64,000 bases of DNA from assembly GCF_900101295.1 (NCBI RefSeq), contig NZ_FOIL01000003.1:62001-126000 (forward strand), given 5' to 3'. Made by a program: the position numbers and the translations under genes. Below, piece after piece: positions 26,325-35,647 of this stretch. The first letter of the stretch is position 1, and each line of letters begins with the position of its first letter. Below the pieces are notes generated by a model. It worked only from the letters and a program-made list of their open reading frames with translations. It ran no database searches and was not told where the DNA came from. Origin of the DNA: [Clostridium] aminophilum. GTDB taxonomy: Bacteria > Bacillota > Clostridia > Lachnospirales > Lachnospiraceae.

Positions 26325-28189
26325 TCAGTGAAAAGAGAGTGGAAAGTCTGCGCCGCCGATACGGAAAGAGGAAGGCGGCCGCCCCGTCCGGATTCCGGCG
26401 GCACGGGCCGGGAGCCGTGCGGGAAAAAACAAAAAGGCCCGGCGATACGCGGGAAGTAATCCGCCGTCTCTTCGGATATCTTGAGGCCGACCGGGCCGGT
26501 ATGCTCATCGCGTTTTTGTGCGTCATTGTCGGTACGGTGACGAACCTCGGCGGCGCCTATATGCTCCGGCCCATCATCAACACCTATATTGTCCCCATCG
26601 CCGGCGGCAAGGGTGACCCGGCGGGGCTTGCCCGGGCACTGTGCCTCATGGGAGCGGTTTATCTTGTCAGTGTTCTGGCGAATTTTGCGCAGGCCAAAAT
26701 CATGCTGAACATCGCGCAGAAGGCGCTGCGGAATATCCGCAACGACCTGTTCGGAAAGACGCTGGAGCTTCCGCTCCGCTTTCATGACACCCACACGAAG
26801 GGCGATCTGATGAGCCGGTTTACCAATGACGTGGACACAATCGGAATGATGCTTTCCAGCACGCTGGTGCAGCTGTTTTCGGGTGTACTGAGCCTTGTGG
26901 GAACACTGGCCCTGATGCTGTACACCAGCATTACCCTCAGCGTTGTGACACTGGTCATGATCCCGGTCATGATGAAGGCCGGAGCGATGGTTGCGTCAAG
27001 GAGCCGGAAATATTTCTCGGCCCAGCAGTCAGCCCTCGGCGCGCTGAACGGTTATATCGAGGAGACGGTTCACGGTCAGAAGGTCGTAAAAGTGTTTGTG
27101 CACGAAGAAATCGCCAAAGAGGAGTTCGGATATCTGAACGATGACCTGAAGGACAAGCAGATCTATGCCCAGTTCTTCGGCGGTATCATGGGACCGGTCA
27201 TGGGAAATCTTAGCCAGATGAACTACGGACTCACCGCCTGTGTGGGCGGTCTGTTATGCCTTCTGCGGGGATTCGATGTGGGCGGACTGACGGTGTTTCT
27301 GAATTTTTCCAGACAGTTTGCCCGTCCGATCAACGAGCTCTCCATGCAGATCAGCAATGTATTCTCGGCGCTTGCCGGCGCGGAGCGCGTGTTCCAGCTG
27401 ATGGATGAGCTGGCCGAGGAGCCGGATGCGGAGGATGCGTTTATTCCGGAGCCGATCCGCGGCGATGTGGTGGTAGATCATGTGGTATTCGGGTATAACC
27501 CGGAGAAGCCGGTGCTTCATGACATCAGTCTTTACGCGAAGCCGGGGCAGAAAATTGCTTTTGTCGGTTCCACCGGTGCGGGAAAAACGACGATCACGAA
27601 TCTGATCAACCGGTTTTATGACATCCAGTCCGGAACCATTTCCATCGACGGGGTGGACATCCGGAAGATTCCGCGAGCGGTTCTTCGGAAAAATATTGCC
27701 ATGGTTCTTCAGGACACGCATCTCTTCACCGGAACGGTGCGTGAGAACATTCGGTACGGCCGTCCGGACGCGACGGATGAGGAAGTGGAAGAGGCGGCAA
27801 AGACGGCCAGCGCCCACTCCTTTATTAGGCATCTCCCGAACGGTTACGATACTCTTCTTGAGGGGGACGGCTCGAATCTCTCCCAGGGTCAGCGGCAGCT
27901 TCTGAACATTGCCCGCGCGGCGATCTCCAAGGCGCCGATCCTGATTCTCGATGAGGCGACGAGTTCGGTGGATACCATGACGGAGCGCCATATCGAGGAG
28001 GGCATGGACCGCCTGATGGCGGACCGCACAACGCTTGTGATTGCCCACCGGCTCTCGACGGTCCGCAACGCCAACGCCATCATGGTTCTGGAACACGGCA
28101 GAATTATCGAGCGCGGCGACCACGAGGATCTTCTGGCGGCGAAGGGACGCTACTATGAACTCTACACCGGTGCGACGGAACTCGAGTAA
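26321..28189 (+). CDS. ABC exporter half-transporter with canonical ATP site (subunit 2)
   Basis: A 622-residue partner of the preceding gene. A basic, proline-containing cytoplasmic extension of about 45 residues precedes six membrane helices and a nucleotide-binding domain. Walker A is GSTGAGKTT, the signature is NLSQGQRQLL, and Walker B ILILDEATSSVD has the catalytic Glu. Heterodimeric exporters pair one canonical and one degenerate site, and this gene supplies the canonical one. The start overlaps the stop of the first subunit by 4 bases, so the two are made together. The N-terminal extension is longer than usual in the family. Confidence 0.92.
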   Translation: MISEKRVESLRRRYGKRKAAAPSGFRRHGPGAVREKTKRPGDTREVIRRLFGYLEADRAGMLIAFLCVIVGTVTNLGGAYMLRPIINTYIVPIAGGKGDPAGLARALCLMGAVYLVSVLANFAQAKIMLNIAQKALRNIRNDLFGKTLELPLRFHDTHTKGDLMSRFTNDVDTIGMMLSSTLVQLFSGVLSLVGTLALMLYTSITLSVVTLVMIPVMMKAGAMVASRSRKYFSAQQSALGALNGYIEETVHGQKVVKVFVHEEIAKEEFGYLNDDLKDKQIYAQFFGGIMGPVMGNLSQMNYGLTACVGGLLCLLRGFDVGGLTVFLNFSRQFARPINELSMQISNVFSALAGAERVFQLMDELAEEPDAEDAFIPEPIRGDVVVDHVVFGYNPEKPVLHDISLYAKPGQKIAFVGSTGAGKTTITNLINRFYDIQSGTISIDGVDIRKIPRAVLRKNIAMVLQDTHLFTGTVRENIRYGRPDATDEEVEEAAKTASAHSFIRHLPNGYDTLLEGDGSNLSQGQRQLLNIARAAISKAPILILDEATSSVDTMTERHIEEGMDRLMADRTTLVIAHRLSTVRNANAIMVLEHGRIIERGDHEDLLAAKGRYYELYTGATELE

Positions 28190-28244
28190 ACACTGGAAAG
28201 CAAACGGGGAACGGGCAGACGAGGGCAGCACATAAAGGAAACGT

Positions 28245-28273
28245 TTGACCGGGATACGTTCAAATGGTATTGG
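28245..28273 (+). promoter_or_regulatory. Possible sigma-A promoter for the PHP gene
   Basis: TTGACC (28245-28250) and TATTGG (28268-28273) are spaced by 17 bases; the -10 box is imperfect. Transcription would start at or just inside the hairpin that follows. Confidence 0.4.
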
Positions 28274-28275
28274 CA

Positions 28276-28316
28276 CCCCGGATATACAAAACGGAAAATC
28301 CGTTTTACATCCGGGG
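28276..28316 (+). repeat. Large two-tier hairpin directly upstream of the PHP gene
   Basis: An outer stem CCCCGGAT (28276-28283) with ATCCGGGG (28309-28316) and an inner stem AAAACGGA (28288-28295) with TCCGTTTT (28299-28306) are both perfect. The tiers are separated by a small internal loop, and the loop at the tip is AAA. The hairpin ends 13 bases before the ATG and touches the ribosome site GGAGAAGAG, so it could shape translation. No T tract follows, so it is not a typical terminator. Confidence 0.65.
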
Positions 28317-28329
28317 CTGGAGAAGAGAT

Positions 28330-29184
28330 ATGAAGAAAAGGATTGCGGATCTTCATCTGCACAGCATCCGGTCCGACGGAAGCTGGACAGAGGAGGAGTT
28401 ACTGGCCGAACTTCGAAAGCGCGGGATTACCGTGTTCTCGCTGACGGACCACGACACGATTGCCGGAATTGCCAGAATGGAAGAAATCGTGCCGCAGGAC
28501 ATGCGGTTTATCCGTGGAATCGAGTTTTCCGCGGTTTCACCGGCAGGGAAATGTCATATTTTAGGATATGGATATGATCCTTTCTCGCCGGAATTTCTTG
28601 CGGCTATCGAGGAGGGGAGACATCTCCGCGAAGAAAAATTCCGAAAGCGGCTGAATCATCTGAAAGAGTGGCATGACATTGAGCTGAGCGAGGAAGAACT
28701 GCGGAAACTGTCGGAACTGACCACCGTCGGGAAGCCCCATCTGGCTCGAATCCTGATGGAAAGAGGACTTGCCGGTTCGGTCAAAGAGGCAATAGAACAA
28801 TTCATCGACGATCATGGCGGCAAAGACAGCGGAGATGCCAGAATATCGGCAGAAACAGCGATTTCCGCAATTATTGCCGCCGGAGGTATCCCTGTGTGGG
28901 CGCATCCCTTAGGAGGAGAAGGGGAAAGGCACCTTGCGGAGGATGAGTTCCATGAGCAGCTGGAAACCCTTTGCCGCTTCGGGCTGAAAGGCCTGGAGTG
29001 TTTCTATTCCCGTTATACCGAGGCGGAGGAGCGTTTCCTTCTTGAAAATGCACAGGAGCGGGGACTTTATGTCAGCGGCGGAAGTGATTGCCACGGAACG
29101 AACAAAAATATCGCGCCCGGCGAGGAGCGGGCCGACAAAATGCCGGCAGATCCGGCACTTCTCACGATTTTGGAAAAACTATAA
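28330..29184 (+). CDS. PHP-domain metal-dependent phosphoesterase
   Basis: A 284-residue protein of the PHP (polymerase and histidinol phosphatase) family. The metal-binding motifs are DLHLHSIRSDGSW (residues 6-18), SLTDHDTIAG (about 38-47), GIEFSA, and the C-terminal GSDCHG. It resembles YciV/TrpH-type enzymes, such as RNase AM or nucleoside 3',5'-bisphosphate phosphatases; the substrate is not fixed by sequence. I start at ATG 28330, where the ribosome site GGAGAAGAG and the conserved MKKRIADLHLH begin. An earlier in-frame ATG at 28264 lies before the hairpin and is unlikely. Confidence 0.88.
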   Translation: MKKRIADLHLHSIRSDGSWTEEELLAELRKRGITVFSLTDHDTIAGIARMEEIVPQDMRFIRGIEFSAVSPAGKCHILGYGYDPFSPEFLAAIEEGRHLREEKFRKRLNHLKEWHDIELSEEELRKLSELTTVGKPHLARILMERGLAGSVKEAIEQFIDDHGGKDSGDARISAETAISAIIAAGGIPVWAHPLGGEGERHLAEDEFHEQLETLCRFGLKGLECFYSRYTEAEERFLLENAQERGLYVSGGSDCHGTNKNIAPGEERADKMPADPALLTILEKL

Positions 29185-29195
29185 ATACTGTAAAA

Positions 29196-29277
29196 TAACT
29201 GATGGTTATGAGATTTCGCTTTCAAATTGAGAAACAATGGTTGGGTGATATATCTCTATATACCATCAGTTTTTTTG
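29196..29277 (+). terminator. Long-hairpin terminator after the PHP gene
   Basis: ACTGATGGT (29198-29206) pairs with ACCATCAGT (29262-29270), with partial pairing inside (TATGAGAT and ATCTCTATA), and is followed by a run of seven T. Confidence 0.65.
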
Positions 29278-29386
29278 AGTTAAAGGTTGATTTGGAGATG
29301 TTTATTATGTGCACCATTTCCTAAAAACGTCAGAAATACTAAAAAATATAAAAAAGGAAAGTATTTTATGGTAAATATGATATAAT

Positions 29387-29416
29387 TTGTATTGCGCACT
29401 GAAACATTCATATAAT
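29387..29416 (+). promoter_or_regulatory. Probable promoter of the CRISPR-Cas operon
   Basis: TTGTAT (29387-29392) and TATAAT (29411-29416) are spaced by 18 bases, 20 bases before the cas6 start. A second TATAAT (29381-29386) lies upstream without a clear -35 box. The flanking DNA (29185-29436) is strongly AT-rich and holds no other gene. Confidence 0.5.
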
Positions 29417-29436
29417 AAGAGAATCAAATTACCGAT

Positions 29437-30186
29437 ATGAACGAAAATACTTTGTCAAGATTAATACTCAAATTAGATGCAGAGGGGCTTAATTACAAAA
29501 AAGCATCAGACTTTCACGGGGTATTGTTTTCACTGATTGATCACGAGTATGCAGAATTTCTTCATAGGCAACAGCTTCATCCATATAGTCAGTATATATA
29601 TTTTAAAAATGGAGGATGCTATTGGTATATTCATGCTTTAAATTCGGAGGCATACATTCATATAATAGAACCATTGCTAAAGGATGAGTTTAATCAGTTT
29701 CAGATCCACAATGGGAACATTGGTGTTTCGGTTACAGATAAGACCCTTACTGTGAAAAAGTATTCGAATCTCATGGAGGAGTTCTACGATAAGCCGGTTA
29801 ATCGGGATTATGAAGTGGAAGTAAGAACATATACTTCATTTAAACAAAGGGGACGGTACAATATCACACCGGATTTAAGACTTTTCTTTCAAAGTTTAAT
29901 GATGAAGTATAGTGCAGTCTCAGGAAATGAAATAATGGCTGACGAGGAAACATTAGAGCAGTTGACATTGGATTCAGTGATTTCCCGATATCGATTAAAA
30001 ACAGGAGTTTTTCCAGTCGAGGGAAGGACAATTCCCGGATTCATGGGGACGATGGGAATTAAAGTTTTTGGTTCTGATACAATGATGCGTTATGTTCGTT
30101 TGCTGCTTCAATTTGGCGAATATTCTGGAATTGGCATTAAAACAGCGATTGGAATGGGTGCAATAAAGATAATTGGGGAGGATTAA
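29437..30186 (+). CDS. cas6: CRISPR-associated endoribonuclease Cas6
   Basis: A 249-residue RAMP-fold RNase that cuts the repeat in pre-crRNA to release guides with an 8-base 5' tag. The C-terminal glycine-rich signature GEYSGIGIKTAIGMGAI is typical of Cas6, and a catalytic histidine is likely in the N-terminal half (for example His45 in LHPYSQ). It starts the type III-A operon, two bases before cas10. The ribosome site is weak (AAGAGA). The array in this locus has a stem-loop repeat ending in GAAAC, as Cas6 substrates of type III systems do. The gene is much richer in A/T than the core genes to its left. Confidence 0.9.
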   Translation: MNENTLSRLILKLDAEGLNYKKASDFHGVLFSLIDHEYAEFLHRQQLHPYSQYIYFKNGGCYWYIHALNSEAYIHIIEPLLKDEFNQFQIHNGNIGVSVTDKTLTVKKYSNLMEEFYDKPVNRDYEVEVRTYTSFKQRGRYNITPDLRLFFQSLMMKYSAVSGNEIMADEETLEQLTLDSVISRYRLKTGVFPVEGRTIPGFMGTMGIKVFGSDTMMRYVRLLLQFGEYSGIGIKTAIGMGAIKIIGED

Positions 30187-30187
30187 G

Positions 30188-32542
30188 GTGACAGACAGGG
30201 ATTTACAAGTGGTAATCGGTGCTCTTCTTCATGATATCGGAAAGGTCATCTATCGAGACGGGACAGATGGACGAACTCACAGCGAAAGTGGATATGATTT
30301 TTTGAAAAATGAAATCAAGATTAAAGATATGGAAATCTTGAATTGTGTTCGCTTTCATCATGGCAGAGCACTCAGTGGAGCAAGAATTGACGATAACTCC
30401 TTGGCATATGTGGTTTATATTGCCGATAACATTGCTTCTTCCGTTGATCGAAGGGAAAAGATGGAGGAGGGGAAAGGATTTGAGTTACACACGCCGCTAC
30501 AGCCTGTTTTTAATCTGTTAAACAAAAACAATGGTAAGGCGTATTATTCCCCATCACACATCAATGTAGAAAAAGACATTAACTATCCTACTGATGAAAA
30601 GAAGTGCTTCACAAAAGAGCAGTATCGGAATATTGTTTATAATTTGTCCGATAACCTAAAGGGCATTGAGTTATCAGTTGAATATGTGAATTCGCTTTTG
30701 GAGGTTATGGAGGCCAACCTATCGTTCGTGCCTTCTTCTACCTCCGCTGCTGAAGTGCCGGATATCTCTCTTTTTGACCATTTAAAGCTAACGGCGGCGA
30801 TTGCGAATGCAATTGTAAAATATCTGGATTTGGAAGAGAATAGTTCATTTAAAGAAGCCTGTTTAAAAAATGAGAAGGCATTTATGGAGAAAAATGCTTT
30901 TCTGATTGCAAGTCTGGATATTTCAGGGATTCAGAAATTTATTTATACTATACAGAGTAAAAATGCATTGAGAACTCTTCGTGCAAGATCGTTCTATTTG
31001 GAAATTACGATGGAACATATTATCGATGAGCTTTTAATCGAATTGGGGCTTTCCAGATGTAATTTGCTCTATGCTGGAGGCGGTCATTGTTATCTCATTC
31101 TTCCAAATACAGATGAGTGCAAAAATATTTTTGAAAAATATTTAGAGGAAACAAATAAATGGTTCCTTGAGAACTTTCAGACCGATTTATATATGGCGGG
31201 AGGGTTTAGCGCATGTTCTGCCTTCAATTTGAAGAATCATCCGCACGGAAGCTATGAGCAGATATTTCGTAATGTGTCGAAGAGTATTTCAAATCGAAAA
31301 ATGAACCGATATGATGCTAAGACAATCCGGATGCTTAATTCTCAGATACATGATGATTACACAAGAGAATGTTCAGTATGCAAAAAGGTAGCACATACTG
31401 ATCAAGATGGTCTCTGTTCGACTTGCAATGCTCTTCAAAAGTTCTCAGCAAAAGTTCTGTATTCTGATTTCTATACAGTTGAATACGGTGAAATGGAGAG
31501 TGGCCTTCCTTTGCCGGGGGGATATTCTTTGATAGTCGATACAGAGGATTCTTTGAAAAAAAGAATGCAGAACGATCCCAATTATGTCAGAACTTACAGT
31601 AAAAATAAATCGTTTACCGGTAAGCACGTGGCAACAAAACTATGGATTGGGAATTATACGGCCAAAGCTACTTTTGAAGAGTTTGCGGAGTCATCGAAGG
31701 GGATTAAGAGAGTAGGAATTCTCAGAGCGGATGTCGATAATCTTGGTCATGCATTTGTCTCGGGATTTAAAAATACGGAAAATAATGATAAGTATATGAC
31801 CATTTCAAGGACGGCGACACTGTCAAGGCAACTATCATTGTTTTTTAAACTGCATATCAATAAAATTTTGCAAAATCCTTCCTTTTCTTTTGAAGGAAAC
31901 CAAAAAGATCACCGAAATATCACGATTGTTTATTCAGGTGGCGATGACGTTTTTGTGGTGGGTGCGTGGAATGAAATCATTGAGTTTGCGATTGATTTGC
32001 GAGATGGATTTGAAAAGTTCTCAGAAGGAACGTTAAGTCTTTCTGCCGGCATCGGTTTGTATGACGATACGTATCCGATCAGCGTCAGTGCGATTGAAGT
32101 AGAAGATATGGTTGATCATTCGAAAGAACTTCCAAATAAGAATGCGGTAACTCTTTTAGAAGATGGCTGTTTCCACGACAAGATCAGTGACGGAACGTAT
32201 AAATGGAATGAGTTCAAGGAAAAAGTAATTGGTGAAAAACTGACTGAGATAACGACGTATCTTGCTTCTGTAGAAAACCAGCATGGAAATGCGCTGCTTT
32301 ACAGAATACTTGAGCTTGTGAGAAAACAGGACGAGCCGATTAATTTCGCCCGTTTTGTTTATACGCTGACCAGACTTGAACCGGAGAAAAATGGAGACAA
32401 AACTGATGATGAACAGAAAGAAATGTTCACGCGGTTTTCAAAGAATATGTTGCAGTGGATCAACAATGAGATGGATCGAAGGGAGTTAAAAACAGCTATT
32501 GAGTTATATGTTTATCTGCACAGAGGGGAGGAAGAAAATTGA
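30188..32542 (+). CDS. cas10: Type III-A CRISPR effector Cas10/Csm1
   Basis: A 784-residue large subunit of the Csm complex, with an N-terminal HD nuclease domain (His15-Asp16 in ALLHDIGK), a first palm domain (LDISGIQKFIYTI), a zinc-binding insertion (CSVC and CSTC), and a second palm with the cyclase motif GGDD at about residues 584-587. With both motifs intact it should cut single-stranded DNA and make cyclic oligoadenylates on target RNA binding. The start is probably GTG 30188, 6 bases after GGGGAGG; an in-frame TTG at 30173 lies within cas6. It overlaps the TTG start of csm2. Confidence 0.95.
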   Translation: MTDRDLQVVIGALLHDIGKVIYRDGTDGRTHSESGYDFLKNEIKIKDMEILNCVRFHHGRALSGARIDDNSLAYVVYIADNIASSVDRREKMEEGKGFELHTPLQPVFNLLNKNNGKAYYSPSHINVEKDINYPTDEKKCFTKEQYRNIVYNLSDNLKGIELSVEYVNSLLEVMEANLSFVPSSTSAAEVPDISLFDHLKLTAAIANAIVKYLDLEENSSFKEACLKNEKAFMEKNAFLIASLDISGIQKFIYTIQSKNALRTLRARSFYLEITMEHIIDELLIELGLSRCNLLYAGGGHCYLILPNTDECKNIFEKYLEETNKWFLENFQTDLYMAGGFSACSAFNLKNHPHGSYEQIFRNVSKSISNRKMNRYDAKTIRMLNSQIHDDYTRECSVCKKVAHTDQDGLCSTCNALQKFSAKVLYSDFYTVEYGEMESGLPLPGGYSLIVDTEDSLKKRMQNDPNYVRTYSKNKSFTGKHVATKLWIGNYTAKATFEEFAESSKGIKRVGILRADVDNLGHAFVSGFKNTENNDKYMTISRTATLSRQLSLFFKLHINKILQNPSFSFEGNQKDHRNITIVYSGGDDVFVVGAWNEIIEFAIDLRDGFEKFSEGTLSLSAGIGLYDDTYPISVSAIEVEDMVDHSKELPNKNAVTLLEDGCFHDKISDGTYKWNEFKEKVIGEKLTEITTYLASVENQHGNALLYRILELVRKQDEPINFARFVYTLTRLEPEKNGDKTDDEQKEMFTRFSKNMLQWINNEMDRRELKTAIELYVYLHRGEEEN

Positions 32543-32934
32543 AGATCATCAATGATACAAATTATGTCGATGAAGCGGAAAATGCGATAAAGAGACTAAA
32601 AAACAAGATCAATCCAAAAACAGGACGTCCTGATCCTATGGTGAAGACATCGAAGATACGAAATCTGTTATCCATGTCTGCTGATATTTATAATAATGTT
32701 TTAATTCTTAACAGCGAAAAGCTGAATTCAGAGCTGGCTGGAAGAATTGAATATCTACGAATGAGATTTGTATATGAATGTGGCAGAGAGCCTACCGTTA
32801 AAAATTTTGTTTTAGAAGCGAAAATACTTGATGTATTAAAGGAAATCGACGGGAATAAGTCGAATTACATTTTGTTTAATCACTATATGGAAGCGTTGGT
32901 TGCATTTCATAAGTTTTATGGCGGAAACGATTAG
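32539..32934 (+). CDS. csm2: Csm2, small subunit of the type III-A complex
   Basis: A 131-residue, mostly helical protein at the expected place between cas10 and csm3. Csm2 forms the inner helical filament of the Csm complex along the target RNA. It is short and poorly conserved; the call rests on length, helical character, the KTSKIRNLLSM stretch typical of the family, and position. The start is TTG 32539, overlapping the cas10 stop and behind GGGGAGGAAG. Confidence 0.85.
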   Translation: MKIINDTNYVDEAENAIKRLKNKINPKTGRPDPMVKTSKIRNLLSMSADIYNNVLILNSEKLNSELAGRIEYLRMRFVYECGREPTVKNFVLEAKILDVLKEIDGNKSNYILFNHYMEALVAFHKFYGGND

Positions 32935-32945
32935 GAGGCGAGTAG

Positions 32946-33611
32946 ATGTACAGTAAAATTCAAATCACAGGTTGCTTGCGAGTTGAGACAGGTATGCATA
33001 TTGGCGGTTCTTCTGCCTTTGCTGCTATCGGCGCGGTAGATTCTCCTATTTTTAGGGACGTTCAGACCAAATTGCCAATGATTCCGGGATCGTCACTTAA
33101 AGGAAAAATGAGGACGCTTCTTGCCAAGGAATATAATGAAATGTTTGCAGTGAGACCGGATGACGATCATGAAAGAATCACCAGGCTTTTTGGATCTGCA
33201 AAAAAAGGTGACGTTAGAAAGAGCAGGCTTTTGTTTTCTGATATGGTTTTAGCGAATGAATCCGAACTTCGTAAGCTTGGACTACAGAGCATGACCGAAG
33301 TAAAATTTGAGAATACAATCAATCGTGCCACTGCAGTTGCTAATCCACGGCAGATTGAAAGGGCTGTACGAGGTTCTGAGTTTGAATTGGATATTATGTA
33401 CGAATACGAAAAGGAAGATGATTTTATCGAAGACATGGAGACTCTTGCAGAAGGATTTAAACTTCTTCAATATGATTATCTGGGCGGAAATGGATCCAGA
33501 GGATATGGAAAAGTGAAATTTACAGACATTGCGGCTGAAGTGGTGGTAGGTAATGTCGAAGATTCATTGATGTCCAAATGTAATGAGATTCTCACTCAGA
33601 ATCTTACCTAA
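32946..33611 (+). CDS. csm3: Csm3, backbone RNase subunit of the type III-A complex
   Basis: A 221-residue Cas7-family protein that forms the crRNA-binding backbone and cuts target RNA every six bases. The catalytic aspartate is Asp31 in IGAVDSPIFRD. Other signatures are GSSLKGKMRTLL (about residues 49-60) and the glycine-rich GGNGSRGYGKVKF near the C-terminus. Length is normal. AGGAGG lies 5-6 bases before ATG 32946. Confidence 0.95.
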   Translation: MYSKIQITGCLRVETGMHIGGSSAFAAIGAVDSPIFRDVQTKLPMIPGSSLKGKMRTLLAKEYNEMFAVRPDDDHERITRLFGSAKKGDVRKSRLLFSDMVLANESELRKLGLQSMTEVKFENTINRATAVANPRQIERAVRGSEFELDIMYEYEKEDDFIEDMETLAEGFKLLQYDYLGGNGSRGYGKVKFTDIAAEVVVGNVEDSLMSKCNEILTQNLT

Positions 33612-33626
33612 GGATAGGATGACGAT

Positions 33627-34543
33627 ATGGAATATGAGATTTTTAAATTGAGGTTTCCGTATGGAGTGCATTTTGGAGATAAGTCATTGGAAAAGTCAAA
33701 TGTGACATTTTCCGCCGACACTCTTTTTTCAGCACTGTGTATTGAGGCCCTGAAATCGGCCCATTTGTTTGATGAATTTTTTGAGTATGTAAAAAATGGT
33801 CAGCTTCTTATGTCGGATGGGTTTCCGTTTGTGAGTAATGAGTTTTTTCTTCCGAAACCTATGCTTCAATTTCGCGTGGATGACGACGGTTCTTCGGTGA
33901 AAAAGAAACAGTTCAAAAGAATACAATATGTAGCTATGTCTATGTGGGATGATTTTATTCGGGGAAACCTCGATCCGGAAAAAGAACTAAATCTTGAAAA
34001 GAAAATCGGGCATCACGAGTCGAATACTCACGTGGCTATTCGGGGATTGGAAGAAGCAATGCCTTATAGAGTAGGATCCTACCGGTTTTCGGATAAAGCA
34101 GGATTATATATTCTTTTTGGCTATGAAAAAAAAGAGATTAGAGATTTATTCTATAAATTACTTGATCGATTATCATTCTCGGGGTTGGGCGGAAAGCGGT
34201 CGGCCGGTTTGGGAAGATTTGAGATTTTTTTTGGCAAAATACCTGAGGACATAAGAACGTTACTTGAAAGAAAAACGGATAGATATGTATCATTATCTAT
34301 AGGTTTGCCGAAGGATGCAGAATTGGACTCCTGCATTGAGAATGCATCGTATATATTGGAAAAGAGAAGCGGATTTGTAGATTCTGCAGATTATTCCGAT
34401 CAATATATGAGGAAAAGAGATTTGTATATGTTTGCTGCGGGGTCGGTTTTTTAAAAAAATTCTGTGGTGATGTATTCGATGTATCATCAGGAGGAAAGCA
34501 TCCGGTATATAAATACGGGAAACCGGTCTTTATAGGAGTATAG
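33627..34543 (+). CDS. csm4: Csm4, crRNA 5'-tag-binding subunit, interrupted by a -1 frameshift
   Basis: A Cas5-family RAMP protein that caps the crRNA 5' tag and docks Cas10. The zero frame runs from ATG 33627 to a TAA at 34452-34454, giving 275 residues ending DLYMFAAGSVF. The usual Csm4 C-terminus continues in the -1 frame: from 34451 it reads LKKFCGDVFDVSSGGKHPVY and on to TAG 34541-34543, 30 more codons. The break falls at a run of six T and seven A (34447-34459). One extra T, or one -1 slip on TTT with TAA in the next codon, restores a protein of about 305 residues, the family norm. Csm5 starts 3 bases after the restored stop, as expected for an intact gene. It may be a real mutation, programmed slippage or a sequencing error. 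Confidence 0.88.
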
Positions 34544-34546
34544 TTC

Positions 34547-35647
34547 ATGAAAGAGTACTTGAGAGAATATGATGTAGAATTGGAAACGATCGGACCATTG
34601 TTCATCGGCTCAGGATACGAACTGAATAAAAAAGAATACTTGTTTGGAAATGATGAAATTAAGATAATGGACATCCCGCGTCTTTTTTCTTTTTTTGAAA
34701 AAAAAGGTCTTCGGAACCGGTTTGAATCGTTCTTTTTGGATGATGTTAGGAAAGATCTTTTTCGATTTTTAAGAGAAAACAGCATTCGTATAGATGATGT
34801 GTCTGATTGTATAAAATATAGGATAAGGCAGTCAGATACTTCGCTGGAGCGTGGAAAACCGGCAGCAGTAATGGAATTTGTAAAGGATCCATATGGACTT
34901 CCTTATATCCCCGGAAGTTCCATAAAGGGTATGCTCAGAACGATTCTCTTGGCATCAGAGATTGCCTTACATGACAATCAATATGTGACCAACAAAGAGA
35001 AAATTCGAGATTCTCTTTATCGAGGAGGCAATCGGAACACATTATTGAGGAAAGAAGCAAAAGATATTGAAGCGACAGCGTTTCATAAGCTAGGAAGAAA
35101 TAAGGAAAAAAAAGACGATTCTGTCAACGATGTGCTGTCTGGATTAGTTATAAGTGATTCGCAGCCGCTTAATCTTGACGACCTGGTTCTTTGTCAGCGG
35201 GTGGAGTATCATGTGGATGGAGAAGAGAAACATTTGAATCTTTTAAGAGAATGCATCAAACCGGGCACGAAAATTCATTTCAAAATGACCATTGATTCTT
35301 TGCTTTGCCCGTATGGTAAAGAAGATATTATCAACGCAATAAGGTTTTTTAACAAGAATTATAATGAGATGTTTCGCAATGTCTTTCCGAAGTTCACGCC
35401 AGGAAAACCGGATTCTGTTTATTTGGGAGGCGGAACAGGTTTTGTATCAAAAACAGTGATATATCCGTTGTTTGGGAAGCAAAATGGGATTGATGTGACA
35501 GTGAATGTTTTCGGTGCGACAAAAGTGCCAAGAAACCATAAGCATAATTTGGATAGGCAGATCGGGGTTTCACCACATATACTTAAAATGACATATTATT
35601 ATGGAAAAATGTTTCATATGGGCGAATGCAGATGGCGGTTTTGTTGA
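34547..35647 (+). CDS. csm5: Csm5, crRNA 3'-end subunit of the type III-A complex
   Basis: A 366-residue RAMP protein that caps the 3' end of the Csm complex and helps recruit nucleases for crRNA trimming. It shows the RAMP start TIGPLFIGSGYE, the glycine-rich GLPYIPGSSIKGMLRTILL (about residues 114-132) and the C-terminal signature GVSPHILKMTYYYGKMFHMG. The start ATG 34547 follows AGGAG and lies 3 bases after the restored csm4 stop. The last residues (ECRWRFC) are not informative. It is followed by the CRISPR leader. Confidence 0.92.
   Translation: MKEYLREYDVELETIGPLFIGSGYELNKKEYLFGNDEIKIMDIPRLFSFFEKKGLRNRFESFFLDDVRKDLFRFLRENSIRIDDVSDCIKYRIRQSDTSLERGKPAAVMEFVKDPYGLPYIPGSSIKGMLRTILLASEIALHDNQYVTNKEKIRDSLYRGGNRNTLLRKEAKDIEATAFHKLGRNKEKKDDSVNDVLSGLVISDSQPLNLDDLVLCQRVEYHVDGEEKHLNLLRECIKPGTKIHFKMTIDSLLCPYGKEDIINAIRFFNKNYNEMFRNVFPKFTPGKPDSVYLGGGTGFVSKTVIYPLFGKQNGIDVTVNVFGATKVPRNHKHNLDRQIGVSPHILKMTYYYGKMFHMGECRWRFC

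Noticed and set aside
29185-29436. A further small gene between the PHP gene and cas6
   Set aside because: The gap is AT-rich with stops in all frames, a terminator at one end and promoter boxes at the other.
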